Of a stretch of DNA of 64,000 nt, positions 27,402 through 36,839 are shown one piece after another. The translations under genes and the position numbers were made by a program. Source of the DNA: Delftia tsuruhatensis (GTDB lineage Bacteria > Pseudomonadota > Gammaproteobacteria > Burkholderiales > Burkholderiaceae_C); NCBI RefSeq assembly GCF_903815225.1, contig NZ_LR813084.1:1034501-1098500 (forward strand). Reading direction: 5' to 3'. The notes beneath the pieces are model-generated. The model did no database searches. It was not told the origin of the DNA and saw only the letters and a program-made list of their open reading frames with translations. Numbering within the stretch: position 1 is the first letter of the stretch; every line of letters starts with the position of its first letter.

Positions 27402-28745
27402 TCAATGGTTGGCCGTGGCTGCGTCGGCGGCCTGCGGGAGCGTTTCGCGCGGGCTGCGGATCCGATGCAGCAGTACCACCACGGCCGCAAGCACGAAAGC
27501 CATGCCGAAGCCGACATAGAGTTGCGCAGGCTGGAGGCCCTTGTCTATGAGTACGCCGGCCACCAGCGGCGACATGATGGAGCCGATGCGGCCGATGCCT
27601 ATGCCCCATCCGACGCCGGTGGCTCTTACGGACGTGTCGTATACGAGGGGGGCGATCACATACAGGCCGGCGACGCAGGCATTGAGGAAGATGCCGATGG
27701 AGAACGCGATCATGAAGGCCATGGCGGCGTCCGCGGCCTGCATGACGAAGATGCTCAACAGCCCGGCTGTCACGATCATGAATACCGCCAGTACCCGGTG
27801 CACCGCGAAGCGGGCAGACAGGGCTCCCAGCACCACCGTTCCCACGATGCCGCCCACGCTCAGCAACACACCGCTGCTGACACCTTGCTGCTGTGTCATG
27901 CCCGCAGAGACCAGCAGCTTGGGCGTCCAGTTCATCACGAAGTGAAAGCCGAACAGGACCAGGAAAAATGAAAGCCAGACCAGCAATGTGGGGCGTTGCA
28001 GCCGTGGGGTGAGCAGCGTACGCACGCCTGCATGCGTGCCCGCCTGCGGCCTGAGTGGCGGCAGTGCCGCAATGGCCGGCAGGCGGCTGCGCCTTGCCAG
28101 TGCGTTGATGCGATCGAGAGCGCGGGCCGGCTGCCGCGTCAGCAGAAAGTCCAGCGACTCCGGCAGCCGCCAGAGGACGGCGGGAATGGCTGCGAGCGTG
28201 GCAATGCCGCCAAACAGGAAGACTGACCGCCAGCCATGTGCGGAAAGCAGCCATACGGCGATCATTCCACCCAGCGTGGCGCCCAGCGCATAGCCTGTGG
28301 ACTGCAGGCTCACCGCAAGGCTGCGCCAGCGCGCCGAGGCGTACTCGCTGGCGATCACGTTGCTGCACGCGAGTATTCCTCCGATACCGATGCCCGTCAG
28401 CGCGCGCATGGCAGCCAGTTCCACGTAGGTTCGCGCGCCCGCTGCCAGCACCATGGTGGTGCCGCTCAGCAGCAGGCATCCGAGCGTCACGGGCCTGCGG
28501 CCCACCTTGTCGGCCCAAGGGGCGACGAACAGTGAGCCCGCTGCCATGCCAAACAGGCCGGCGCTGAGCAGCACCCCCAGCTGTGACCCCGTCAGTGTCC
28601 ATTCGGCCGATACGGCGGAGGCCGTGAAGGCCATCACGAGCACGTCAAAACCATCGATCATGTTCAGCAGCATGCACACGCCAATGGCGGCCCAGCGGAA
28701 CGCGCCCATCGGTGCAGCGTCCAGGCCTTGTCGAATGTCGGTCAT
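27402..28745 (-). CDS. MFS transporter, aromatic acid:H+ symporter (AAHS) type
   Basis: The 447-residue product is a 12-helix major facilitator. Family marks are MLLNMIDGFDVLVMAFTAS in helix 1 (the AAHS DGxD motif), GSLFVAPWADKVGRRPV in the loop 2-3 signature, RALTGIGIGGILA in helix 4, WRLPESLDFLL, and the repeated motif SARFAVHRVLAV. AAHS members such as PcaK, BenK and MhpT import benzoate-type acids with protons. The ATG at 28745 follows AGGAAG and gives a normal N-terminus; the longer frame upstream is not protein-like. No catabolic genes adjoin it, so its substrate is unknown. A long palindrome lies 206 bp upstream of the start. Confidence 0.88.
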   Translation of the reverse strand: MTDIRQGLDAAPMGAFRWAAIGVCMLLNMIDGFDVLVMAFTASAVSAEWTLTGSQLGVLLSAGLFGMAAGSLFVAPWADKVGRRPVTLGCLLLSGTTMVLAAGARTYVELAAMRALTGIGIGGILACSNVIASEYASARWRSLAVSLQSTGYALGATLGGMIAVWLLSAHGWRSVFLFGGIATLAAIPAVLWRLPESLDFLLTRQPARALDRINALARRSRLPAIAALPPLRPQAGTHAGVRTLLTPRLQRPTLLVWLSFFLVLFGFHFVMNWTPKLLVSAGMTQQQGVSSGVLLSVGGIVGTVVLGALSARFAVHRVLAVFMIVTAGLLSIFVMQAADAAMAFMIAFSIGIFLNACVAGLYVIAPLVYDTSVRATGVGWGIGIGRIGSIMSPLVAGVLIDKGLQPAQLYVGFGMAFVLAAVVVLLHRIRSPRETLPQAADAATANH

Positions 28746-29209
28746 GGCATCTTCCTGTGAGAGGGGAAAGCCCATCTGGGGCAGGGGCGTTGACGAATGG
28801 TGTCGACCGATGCATCCAGCCGGCCATGCACCGTCAGGCCGACACCGGGGACCGTCCGCGCGGGCGCAGGCGTTGCGAACGCCATGGCCAAAGACCACCG
28901 AGCTGCCTTCATCTGCCGTTCTCCGTGGGGCCGGGCGAAGCGTCCGGTTATTACGTGTACTGAATGTGATTCAATGTACGTAAATGGCTGCTCGATTGAA
29001 AATAGCTAAAACAAGGGTTTGAGCTGGGGCTTTCCCGAGGAGGTGACAGGCACGGATGCGCCGCGCCGCGATTGGCGGGCTGGCATGCAGCTTCGTGACC
29101 TCACATCAACGTGAGCCGGCCCTGCGGCATCTGCATCACAGAGGCCGTCGGTGCAGGGGATGTCCATCCCCGTGGGCGGTCACCCTGCTGTCTTTATGTT
29201 TCTTTCGGA
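28746..29209. other. Gene-free region upstream of the MFS transporter
   Basis: These 464 bp hold no frame with convincing protein character. The only clear structure is the palindrome at 28951-28983. The part from about 28940 to 29030 is AT-richer than the surroundings and probably contains the transporter promoter. Confidence 0.5.
28951..28983. promoter_or_regulatory. 33-bp imperfect palindrome, candidate operator
   Basis: The sequence is symmetric about base 28967, with 12 of 16 base pairs matching; outer arms TTACGT / ACGTAA and inner arms TGAAT / ATTCA are exact. It sits at the AT-rich upstream edge of the MFS gene, where an operator for an unlinked regulator would lie. Confidence 0.5.
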
Positions 29210-30133
29210 TCATCGGCCTTGCGCGCTGTCGCCCATGAAGTCCTGGGCCGCCTGCTGCAGCCAGTCCCGGAAGCTTTGCAGCGGCGGGTAGTTGCCACGG
29301 CTGGTGGGCCAGGCCAGGTAGTAGCGCTCGGCGCTTTCCATCTCGGGCAGGTGGGGCAGGGCGCGCACCAGGTCGCCCTGGGCGAGTTCGCGCGCTATCA
29401 GGAAACGCGGCAGCAGGGCCACGCCCACCCCCGCGATGGCGGCCTGCGCGGCGGTGGCGAACTGGTCGAACAGCATGCCCTGGCCTTCGAGCAGTGCCAC
29501 CTGGTGCTCCGACAGCCAGCGCTGCCAGGCGTCGGGGCGCGAGGCCAGGTGCAGCAGCGGGGCGCGCAACAGGTCCTGGGGCTGGGAAAAGCCATGCTGG
29601 GCGGCCAGCGCGGGGCTGCAGGCGGGCACCACGGTCTCGCTCATCAGAAAGGCCAGCTCGGCGCCGGGCCAGTGCGGCAGGCCGAAGTGGATGGCGGCAT
29701 CCACGGCTTCGAGCTGGAAGTCGAACTGCGACAGGCGCGTGGTGAGGTTGATGGTGATGCCCGGGTGGGCGCTGAAGAACTGCGGCAGGCGCGGCGCCAG
29801 CCAGCGCGTGCCGAAGGTGGGCAGGATGGCCAGGTTCAGGCTGCCGCCGCGCGGGTTGGCGCGAAAGCCCAGCGTGGCGGTGGAGATGCGCGTCAGCGCG
29901 CCGCGGATCTCCTGCGCATAGGCCTGGCCGGCCGGGCTCAGGCGCACGGTCTGGCGCTCGCGCACGAAGAGTTCGGCCTCCAGCCGTTCCTCCAGTGCGC
30001 GGATCTGGCGGCTCACGGCGCTTTGCGTCAGGTGCAGCTCGGCCGCGGCCGCCGTGAAGCTCTGGTGCCGGGCCGCTGCCTCGAAGGCGCACAGCAGGGA
30101 CATGGGGGGCAGGAATCGGCGGGACAGCAGCAT
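29210..30133 (-). CDS. LysR-family regulator (GcvA-like), divergent from the HglS gene
   Basis: The 307-residue protein has an N-terminal LysR helix-turn-helix (LPPMSLLCAFEAAARHQSFT, AELHLTQSAVSRQIRALEERL) and a periplasmic-binding-like effector domain. The opening resembles GcvA-type regulators that control neighbouring amino-acid genes. It is divergent from the 2-oxoadipate dioxygenase gene with 160 bp between starts and probably activates it in response to a pathway intermediate. Neither the Met at 30133 nor the one at 30103 has a clear ribosome-binding site; the longer form was kept. Confidence 0.88.
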   Translation of the reverse strand: MLLSRRFLPPMSLLCAFEAAARHQSFTAAAAELHLTQSAVSRQIRALEERLEAELFVRERQTVRLSPAGQAYAQEIRGALTRISTATLGFRANPRGGSLNLAILPTFGTRWLAPRLPQFFSAHPGITINLTTRLSQFDFQLEAVDAAIHFGLPHWPGAELAFLMSETVVPACSPALAAQHGFSQPQDLLRAPLLHLASRPDAWQRWLSEHQVALLEGQGMLFDQFATAAQAAIAGVGVALLPRFLIARELAQGDLVRALPHLPEMESAERYYLAWPTSRGNYPPLQSFRDWLQQAAQDFMGDSAQGR

Positions 30134-30293
30134 GGCGGGGAGGGGCGATCGTGGGTGGGGGCATTCTGTTTGGGAATGACCTATGGGCCTGATTATCGTT
30201 TGACCGGGCTCAAGGCGCAGACCTAGCATGCATGCCAGGAATCCACTCTGCCGCGGGGCCGCTACTGGCCCTACCACCCATCCCACGATCACC

Positions 30294-31709
30294 ATGTCCA
30301 CTACGCCTGTCCACGCCTTCGTGCCTTCCGATGAGATCCGTGCGCGCTTTTCCAGCGCCATGTCCGAGATGTACCGCAAGGAGGTGCCGCAGTACGGCAC
30401 GCTGATCGACCTGGTGGCCGACATCAATGAACGCACGCTGCAGGCGGATCCCGCCATGCGCGTGCAGATGCAGCGTGCGGGCGAGCTGGCCCGCCTGGGC
30501 GTGGAGCGCCACGGCGCCATCCGCGTGGGCACGGCCGCCGAGCTGTCCATGCTGCGCCGCCTGTTCGCCGTCATGGGCATGGAGCCCGTGGGCTATTACG
30601 ACCTGTCGGTGGCCGGCGTGCCGGTGCATTCCACCGCCTTTCGCCCCGTCGCCGATGCGGCGCTGCTGGCCAATCCCTTCCGCGTCTTCACCTCGCTGCT
30701 GCGCCTGGACCTGATCGCCGACGAGGCGTTGCGTGCCCAGGCGGCCGCCATCCTGGCGCGCCGCGGCATCTTCACCGAACGCGCGCTGGCGCTGATCGCC
30801 CAGGCCGAGGCGGCCGGCGGCCTGGACGATGCCGAGGCCGACGAGTTCGTGCGCGAGGCGCTGGAGACCTTCCGCTGGCACAGCGAGTCCACGGTGGATG
30901 CGGCCACCTACGAGGCCCTGCACAAGGCCCACCGCCTGATCGCCGACGTGGTCTGCTTCAAGGGCCCGCACATCAACCATCTGACCCCGCGCACGCTGGA
31001 CATCGACGCCGCCCAGTCCGCCATGCCCGTGCGCGGCATGGACGCCAAGGACGTGGTCGAGGGCCCGCCGCGCCGCGCCTGCCCCATCCTGCTGCGCCAG
31101 ACCAGCTTCAAGGCGCTCAAGGAAACCGTGCGCTTCGCGGGCGATGCCGCTGGCGGCGGCTCCCACACCGCGCGCTTCGGCGAGATCGAGCAGCGCGGCG
31201 TGGCGCTGACGCGCAAGGGCCGCGCACTCTACGACCAATTGCTGGCCCAGGTGCGCGACATGGGCAGCGCCGGCAGCGCCGCGCCCGACTACGCAAGCCG
31301 CCTGGCACAGGCCTTCGAGGCCTTTCCCGACACCCACGAACAGCTGCGCCGCGAGGACCTGGCCTTCTACCGCTTCGCCCTGAGCGAAGCGGGCGCGGCC
31401 CTGGCCGGCGGCGAAGCCGCGGCGGCGGCGGCATCGGACCTCGACGCCCTGGTCAGCCGGGGACTGGTCCATGCCGAACCCATCATCTACGAGGACTTCC
31501 TGCCCGTGAGCGCGGCCGGCATCTTCCAGTCCAACCTGGGGGGCGAGGAACAGAAGAAGTACGCGGCCAATGCCGCCCAGCAGGCCTTCGAGGCCGACCT
31601 GGGCGCGCGCGTGCATGACGAGATCGCGCTGTACGAGCAGGCCCGGCAGCATTCGATCGACCAGTTGCGCGGCGCGCTGCGCGCCCAGGCCATCCGAACG
31701 GCCGCCTGA
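30294..31709 (+). CDS. hglS: 2-Oxoadipate dioxygenase/decarboxylase (HglS, YdcJ/DUF1338 family)
   Basis: The 471-residue protein belongs to the DUF1338/YdcJ family. The characterised member HglS of Pseudomonas putida is an Fe(II) enzyme that converts 2-oxoadipate to D-2-hydroxyglutarate in lysine breakdown. Residues in the expected metal-binding places are His73 (ERHGAIRVGT), His226 (KGPHINHLTPRTLDID) and a Glu near 297 (RFGEIEQRGVALTRKGR). The arrangement is a VOC-like fold with an inserted helical domain. The next gene encodes a LysN-like aminotransferase that could supply 2-oxoadipate, which supports the assignment strongly. The start was placed at MSTTPVHAF. Confidence 0.9.
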   Translation: MSTTPVHAFVPSDEIRARFSSAMSEMYRKEVPQYGTLIDLVADINERTLQADPAMRVQMQRAGELARLGVERHGAIRVGTAAELSMLRRLFAVMGMEPVGYYDLSVAGVPVHSTAFRPVADAALLANPFRVFTSLLRLDLIADEALRAQAAAILARRGIFTERALALIAQAEAAGGLDDAEADEFVREALETFRWHSESTVDAATYEALHKAHRLIADVVCFKGPHINHLTPRTLDIDAAQSAMPVRGMDAKDVVEGPPRRACPILLRQTSFKALKETVRFAGDAAGGGSHTARFGEIEQRGVALTRKGRALYDQLLAQVRDMGSAGSAAPDYASRLAQAFEAFPDTHEQLRREDLAFYRFALSEAGAALAGGEAAAAAASDLDALVSRGLVHAEPIIYEDFLPVSAAGIFQSNLGGEEQKKYAANAAQQAFEADLGARVHDEIALYEQARQHSIDQLRGALRAQAIRTAA

Positions 31710-31798
31710 GCACCCGGGCCGCATCCTTTCCGTTCCCCGGGGCGCATGCGCAGGCCTGGTGCCGCGCGTGCGCCCCTTGTCTTTTGCAAGAGGCTTCC

Positions 31799-33076
31799 AT
31801 GAGCACCGCAGACCCGGGCGTTTCCTCGCCCACCGCCCATCTGTTCAATCCGCTGTTCGCCCAGCCCGAAGGCTCGCCGATCCGCGAGCTGTTCCCCTAT
31901 CTGAGCCGTCCCGGCATGCTGTCGCTGGCCGGCGGCTACCCGTCGCCCAGCCTGTTCGACGCCGAAGGCCTGCAGCAGGCGGCCATGGCGGCGCTGCAGC
32001 AGGACGCGGCCGCCAGCCTGCAATACGGTGCCAGCGAAGGCCAGCTGCCGCTGCGCGAGGCGCTGGCCGCGCTGTGCGCCACGCGCGGCATCGCCTGTTC
32101 GCCGGCCGACATGATCGTGACCACGGGTTCGCAGCAGGCCTTCGACCTGCTGGTCAAGGTGCTGGTCGAGCCGGGCGACCCGGTGCTGGTCGAGGTGCCC
32201 GCCTACCCGGCCACGCTGCAGACGCTCAAGCTGGCCCAGGCCCAGGTCGTGGCCGTGCCCACGGATGACCAGGGCCTGGACACCGAGGCCCTGGCCCGGC
32301 TGCTGGCGCAATGGCCGCATGCGCGCCGCCCCAAGCTGCTCTACACGGTGCCCAACTTCTCCAATCCGGGCGGCACCCTGCTGCCGGCGGCGCGTCGCGC
32401 GGCCCTGGTGGCGCTGGCGCAGCAATACGGCTTTGCCATCGTCGAGGACGACCCCTATGGCGAGCTGCGCTTTGGCGGGCAGCGCGAACCGTCGATCCAC
32501 GAGACAGGGCTTGCGCAATGCGGCGCGGCAGCCAACCCGGTGGTCTACCTGTCCAGCCTGTCCAAGACCGTGGCGCCTGCGCTGCGCATCGGCTGGATGC
32601 TGGCCGACGCCCAGCTGCTGCGCCGCTGCACCATCGCCAAGCAGACGGCCGACCTGTGCACCTCGCCACTGGCGCAACTGATCGCTGCCCATTACCTGCG
32701 CTCGGGCCGCTATGCGCCCCAGCTCGCCAAGGCCTGCGCCGAGTACGCGGCGCGCATGGACGCGCTGTGCTCGGGCATGCAGTCGGCGCTGGGCACGCAG
32801 ATCCGTTTCGTGCGGCCCGCGGGCGGCATGTTCGTCTGGGCGCAACTGCTGCCGCCGCAGGGGCACATGGGCGAGCCCGAGGCCCTGGCCCGCGCACTGT
32901 TCACGGCGGCCGTGGAGCAGGGCGTGCTCTATGTGCCGGGCAAGGCCTTCTTCCCGGCCGATGTGCAGCAGCAGGCCGGCCTGTGCATGCGCCTGTCGTA
33001 CGCGGCGCCCACGGTGCCTCAGATCACCGAGGCCGTGGCGCGCCTGGGCCGCGCCTGGCGCCAGGCCATCGGCTGA
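31799..33076 (+). CDS. PLP aminotransferase, LysN/2-aminoadipate transaminase-like
   Basis: The 425-residue class I/II aminotransferase has no DNA-binding domain, unlike MocR proteins. Key motifs are LSLAGGYPSPSLFD, LQYGASEGQLPLREALA, VTTGSQQAFDLLVKVL, TVPNFSNPGGTLL, the PLP Lys in YLSSLSKTVAPALRIGWM and GGMFVWAQL. The family includes 2-aminoadipate and aromatic aminotransferases. Location 89 bp after hglS argues for 2-aminoadipate to 2-oxoadipate, feeding HglS. The start follows AAGAGG. A terminator shared with the convergent groESL operon follows. Confidence 0.88.
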   Translation: MSTADPGVSSPTAHLFNPLFAQPEGSPIRELFPYLSRPGMLSLAGGYPSPSLFDAEGLQQAAMAALQQDAAASLQYGASEGQLPLREALAALCATRGIACSPADMIVTTGSQQAFDLLVKVLVEPGDPVLVEVPAYPATLQTLKLAQAQVVAVPTDDQGLDTEALARLLAQWPHARRPKLLYTVPNFSNPGGTLLPAARRAALVALAQQYGFAIVEDDPYGELRFGGQREPSIHETGLAQCGAAANPVVYLSSLSKTVAPALRIGWMLADAQLLRRCTIAKQTADLCTSPLAQLIAAHYLRSGRYAPQLAKACAEYAARMDALCSGMQSALGTQIRFVRPAGGMFVWAQLLPPQGHMGEPEALARALFTAAVEQGVLYVPGKAFFPADVQQQAGLCMRLSYAAPTVPQITEAVARLGRAWRQAIG

Positions 33077-33095
33077 AGCAAGCCGCCGTCCCATG

Positions 33096-33127
33096 AAAAA
33101 GGCCGCCCGAAGGCGGCCTTTGTTCTT
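33096..33127. terminator. Terminator between the aminotransferase and groL
   Basis: GGCCGCC-CGAA-GGCGGCC is flanked by A5 on the left and a TTTGTTCTT run on the right. It suits the rightward aminotransferase transcript and could also act leftward on groESL. Confidence 0.8.
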
Positions 33128-33178
33128 GCGGGGCCAACCGGCAGGCGCGCAAGGCGCTGCCGGCTGCGCGGCGGGCAA

Positions 33179-34837
<1,659 letters not shown>

Positions 34838-34868
34838 TCAGTTGGAAAGTGCGGTGCAGGGAAGCGGA

Positions 34869-35159
34869 TTACTTCTCGACGACTGCGAACAGGTCGTCTT
34901 CCTTCATCACCAGCAGTTCGTCGCCATGGACCTTGACGGTCTGGCCGCTGTACTTGCCGAACAGAACGCGGTCGCCGACCTTCACGTTCAGGGCGATCAG
35001 CTCACCCTTGTCGTTCTTCTTGCCGGGGCCCACGGCCAGCACTTCACCCTGGTCAGGCTTCTCGGCGGCGTTGTCGGGGATCACGATGCCCGAGGCCGTC
35101 TTGGTTTCGTTCTCGAGGCGCTTGACGATCACGCGATCGTGCAGGGGACGCAGGTTCAT
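34869..35159 (-). CDS. groS: Co-chaperonin GroES (10 kDa)
   Basis: GroES is the heptameric lid of the GroEL chamber. The 96-residue sequence is canonical: [16 protein letters not shown], the mobile loop with [29 protein letters not shown], and the C-terminal [16 protein letters not shown] and DDLFAVVEK. It is the first gene of groESL, with a CIRCE operator and promoter upstream, so control by the HrcA repressor is expected. hrcA is not in this window. Confidence 0.98.
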   Translation of the reverse strand: MNLRPLHDRVIVKRLENETKTASGIVIPDNAAEKPDQGEVLAVGPGKKNDKGELIALNVKVGDRVLFGKYSGQTVKVHGDELLVMKEDDLFAVVEK

Positions 35160-35244
35160 ACCAACTCCTAATCATCAACAAAGTTGAAACAAAGACTTGC
35201 CGGTCCGGGCGGACCGGCATTCGGAAGCAATGCGGGCGAGGCTG

Positions 35245-35271
35245 TTAGCACTCATGCCCGACGAGTGCTAA
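35245..35271. promoter_or_regulatory. CIRCE operator (HrcA binding site) of groESL
   Basis: TTAGCACTC (35245-35253), nine bases, then GAGTGCTAA (35263-35271) is an exact CIRCE element. HrcA binding here represses groESL in the absence of heat stress. Confidence 0.97.
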
Positions 35272-35298
35272 TAATAAGGCAATTCCGCCAGGTTTCAA
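35271..35298 (-). promoter_or_regulatory. groESL sigma-70 promoter touching CIRCE
   Basis: Leftward -35 TTGAAA (35298-35293) and -10 TATTAT (35276-35271) are 16 bp apart. The -10 ends on the first base of CIRCE, so HrcA would block promoter opening or escape. Confidence 0.75.
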
Positions 35299-35698
35299 GG
35301 GGTGGGGTGGGTCAGGAGGGGGTGTGGTGCGCCTGCACGTCGACGGCAACCTCGTCGATGCCGGTTCGGCGTTCGCCTGCAGGAGTGGACAGGCCGTTTG
35401 CGATGGCCATGGCGATTCAGCAATCGTCCCGGCGTCCGGACCTCGCGCGCCAGATCCCCGAGTCCCCTTCGGTCCTGAGGGGATTTACCACCCCCTCGAT
35501 CGACGCCCTGGAGCACTCCATGGCTTCATCGACAGGCTGGCCCATCTGTGCATGGACGATGGCGCCAACGGCCGCCAGCGCCGGCATGCGTCCTACGGGC
35601 TGCGGGGGGCGGCCGCCCAGCCTGATCGGTCTTGTGCCGGCGCGAGTCGCCAGGGGAGACCGTGACCATGGTTCGGTCACGGACGCCCCAGGCGGCGG
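35299..35698. other. Gene-free stretch between groESL and the dehydrogenase gene
   Basis: About 400 bp without a convincing gene. Two leftward frames (73 and 87 codons) are Arg-rich and lack any recognised motif. A hairpin CCGTGACC / GGTCACGG (35660-35682) lies 16 bp after the dehydrogenase stop and may act as a weak terminator or RNA-stabilising structure. G+C runs near TGAGGGG...CCCCTC (about 35475-35495) form a second possible stem. Confidence 0.45.
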
Positions 35699-36772
35699 TT
35701 ACCGGGCCTTGAACCTCGGCTGCACGACGATCTTCACCGCCGACTCGTTGTTGTGGATCAGCGTGTCGAAGCCCTGCGCCACCAGGTCATCGAGCTGGAT
35801 GCGCTGGGTGATGAAGGGCTCCAGGTCGATCTTGCCCTGCTCGACCAGCTTGATGGTCTCCTGGTGGTCGTTGCAGTACGCGATGGTGCCGCGCACGTCC
35901 AGTTCCTTCATGACCACGCTGTGCACGTTGATGGTGGCGGGATGGCTCCAGATGGATACGATGACCACCACGCCCGTGGCCTTGGTCGCGGCCACCAGCG
36001 TGTCCAGGACCTTGTTGACGCTGGAGCATTCGAAGGCCACATCCACGCCCTTGCCGCCCGTGATCTTCATCACCTCGGCCACCACGTCCACTTCGGACGG
36101 GTCCAGGATGTGATCGGCCACGCCGGACTCACGCGCCTTCTGTTTGCGCCTGGCGCTCAGCTCGGTGACGATGACGGTCAGGCCCTTGGCCTTCAGGATG
36201 GCGGACAGCAGCAGGCCGATGGGGCCGGCCCCGCCCACCAGCGCCACGTCGCCCGCCTGGGCTCCGCTGCGGGTGTAGGCATGGTGGCCCACGGACAGCG
36301 GCTCGATCAGCGCGGCCTGGTCCAGCGGGATGGTCTCGGAGATCGGATGCACCCAGCGGCGCTTGACGGCGATCCGCTCGGCCAGCCCGCCGCCACGCCC
36401 GCCCAGACCGATGAAGTTCATGTCCTTGGACAGGTGGTAGTTGTCACCCGGCCCCGTGGGCACATCGTCGGCCACGATGTAGGGCTCCACCACCACGTGC
36501 TGGCCGACCTGGATGTCGTCGACCCCTTCGCCCACGGCATAGACCACGCCGGAGAACTCGTGCCCCATGGTGACGGGGGCGGACTCACCCGAGATGGGAT
36601 GCGGATGGCCGCAGGGCGGGATGAAGATCGGCCCTTCCATGAACTCGTGCAGATCCGTGCCGCAGATGCCGCACCAGGCCACCTCGATGCCTACGGTGCC
36701 GGGCTCCACAACAGGCTCGGGAATGTCTTCGATGCGGATGTCGCCGCGGTCGTGGAAACGTGCTGCTTTCAT
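35699..36772 (-). CDS. Zinc-type medium-chain alcohol dehydrogenase, (R,R)-butanediol dehydrogenase-like
   Basis: The 357-residue NAD-dependent dehydrogenase has the catalytic zinc region WCGICGTDLHEFMEGP with Cys37, GHPHPISGE..VTMGHEFSGVV with the His-Glu pair, and the Rossmann motif VALVGGAGPIGLLLSAILKA. Domain arrangement matches 2,3-butanediol dehydrogenase/sorbitol dehydrogenase relatives. The usual four-Cys structural zinc lobe is absent: the stretch after HVVVEPYIVADDVPTGPGD has no Cys. It lies 67 bp after the flavin monooxygenase gene on the same strand and should share its sigma-54 promoter. A natural substrate such as a vicinal diol or acyloin is inference. Confidence 0.88.
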   Translation of the reverse strand: MKAARFHDRGDIRIEDIPEPVVEPGTVGIEVAWCGICGTDLHEFMEGPIFIPPCGHPHPISGESAPVTMGHEFSGVVYAVGEGVDDIQVGQHVVVEPYIVADDVPTGPGDNYHLSKDMNFIGLGGRGGGLAERIAVKRRWVHPISETIPLDQAALIEPLSVGHHAYTRSGAQAGDVALVGGAGPIGLLLSAILKAKGLTVIVTELSARRKQKARESGVADHILDPSEVDVVAEVMKITGGKGVDVAFECSSVNKVLDTLVAATKATGVVVIVSIWSHPATINVHSVVMKELDVRGTIAYCNDHQETIKLVEQGKIDLEPFITQRIQLDDLVAQGFDTLIHNNESAVKIVVQPRFKAR

Positions 36773-36839
36773 GATGGGACTTTCTTTCTGTCAGTCTGTA
36801 TCGATGGGCGGCATGGCCGCCCATGGGGATTATTCGGGC

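Noticed and set aside
35417..35680. An 87-codon leftward frame in the gap beside groESL
   Set aside because: No motif, no ribosome-binding site and biased composition; it overlaps a hairpin after the dehydrogenase gene.
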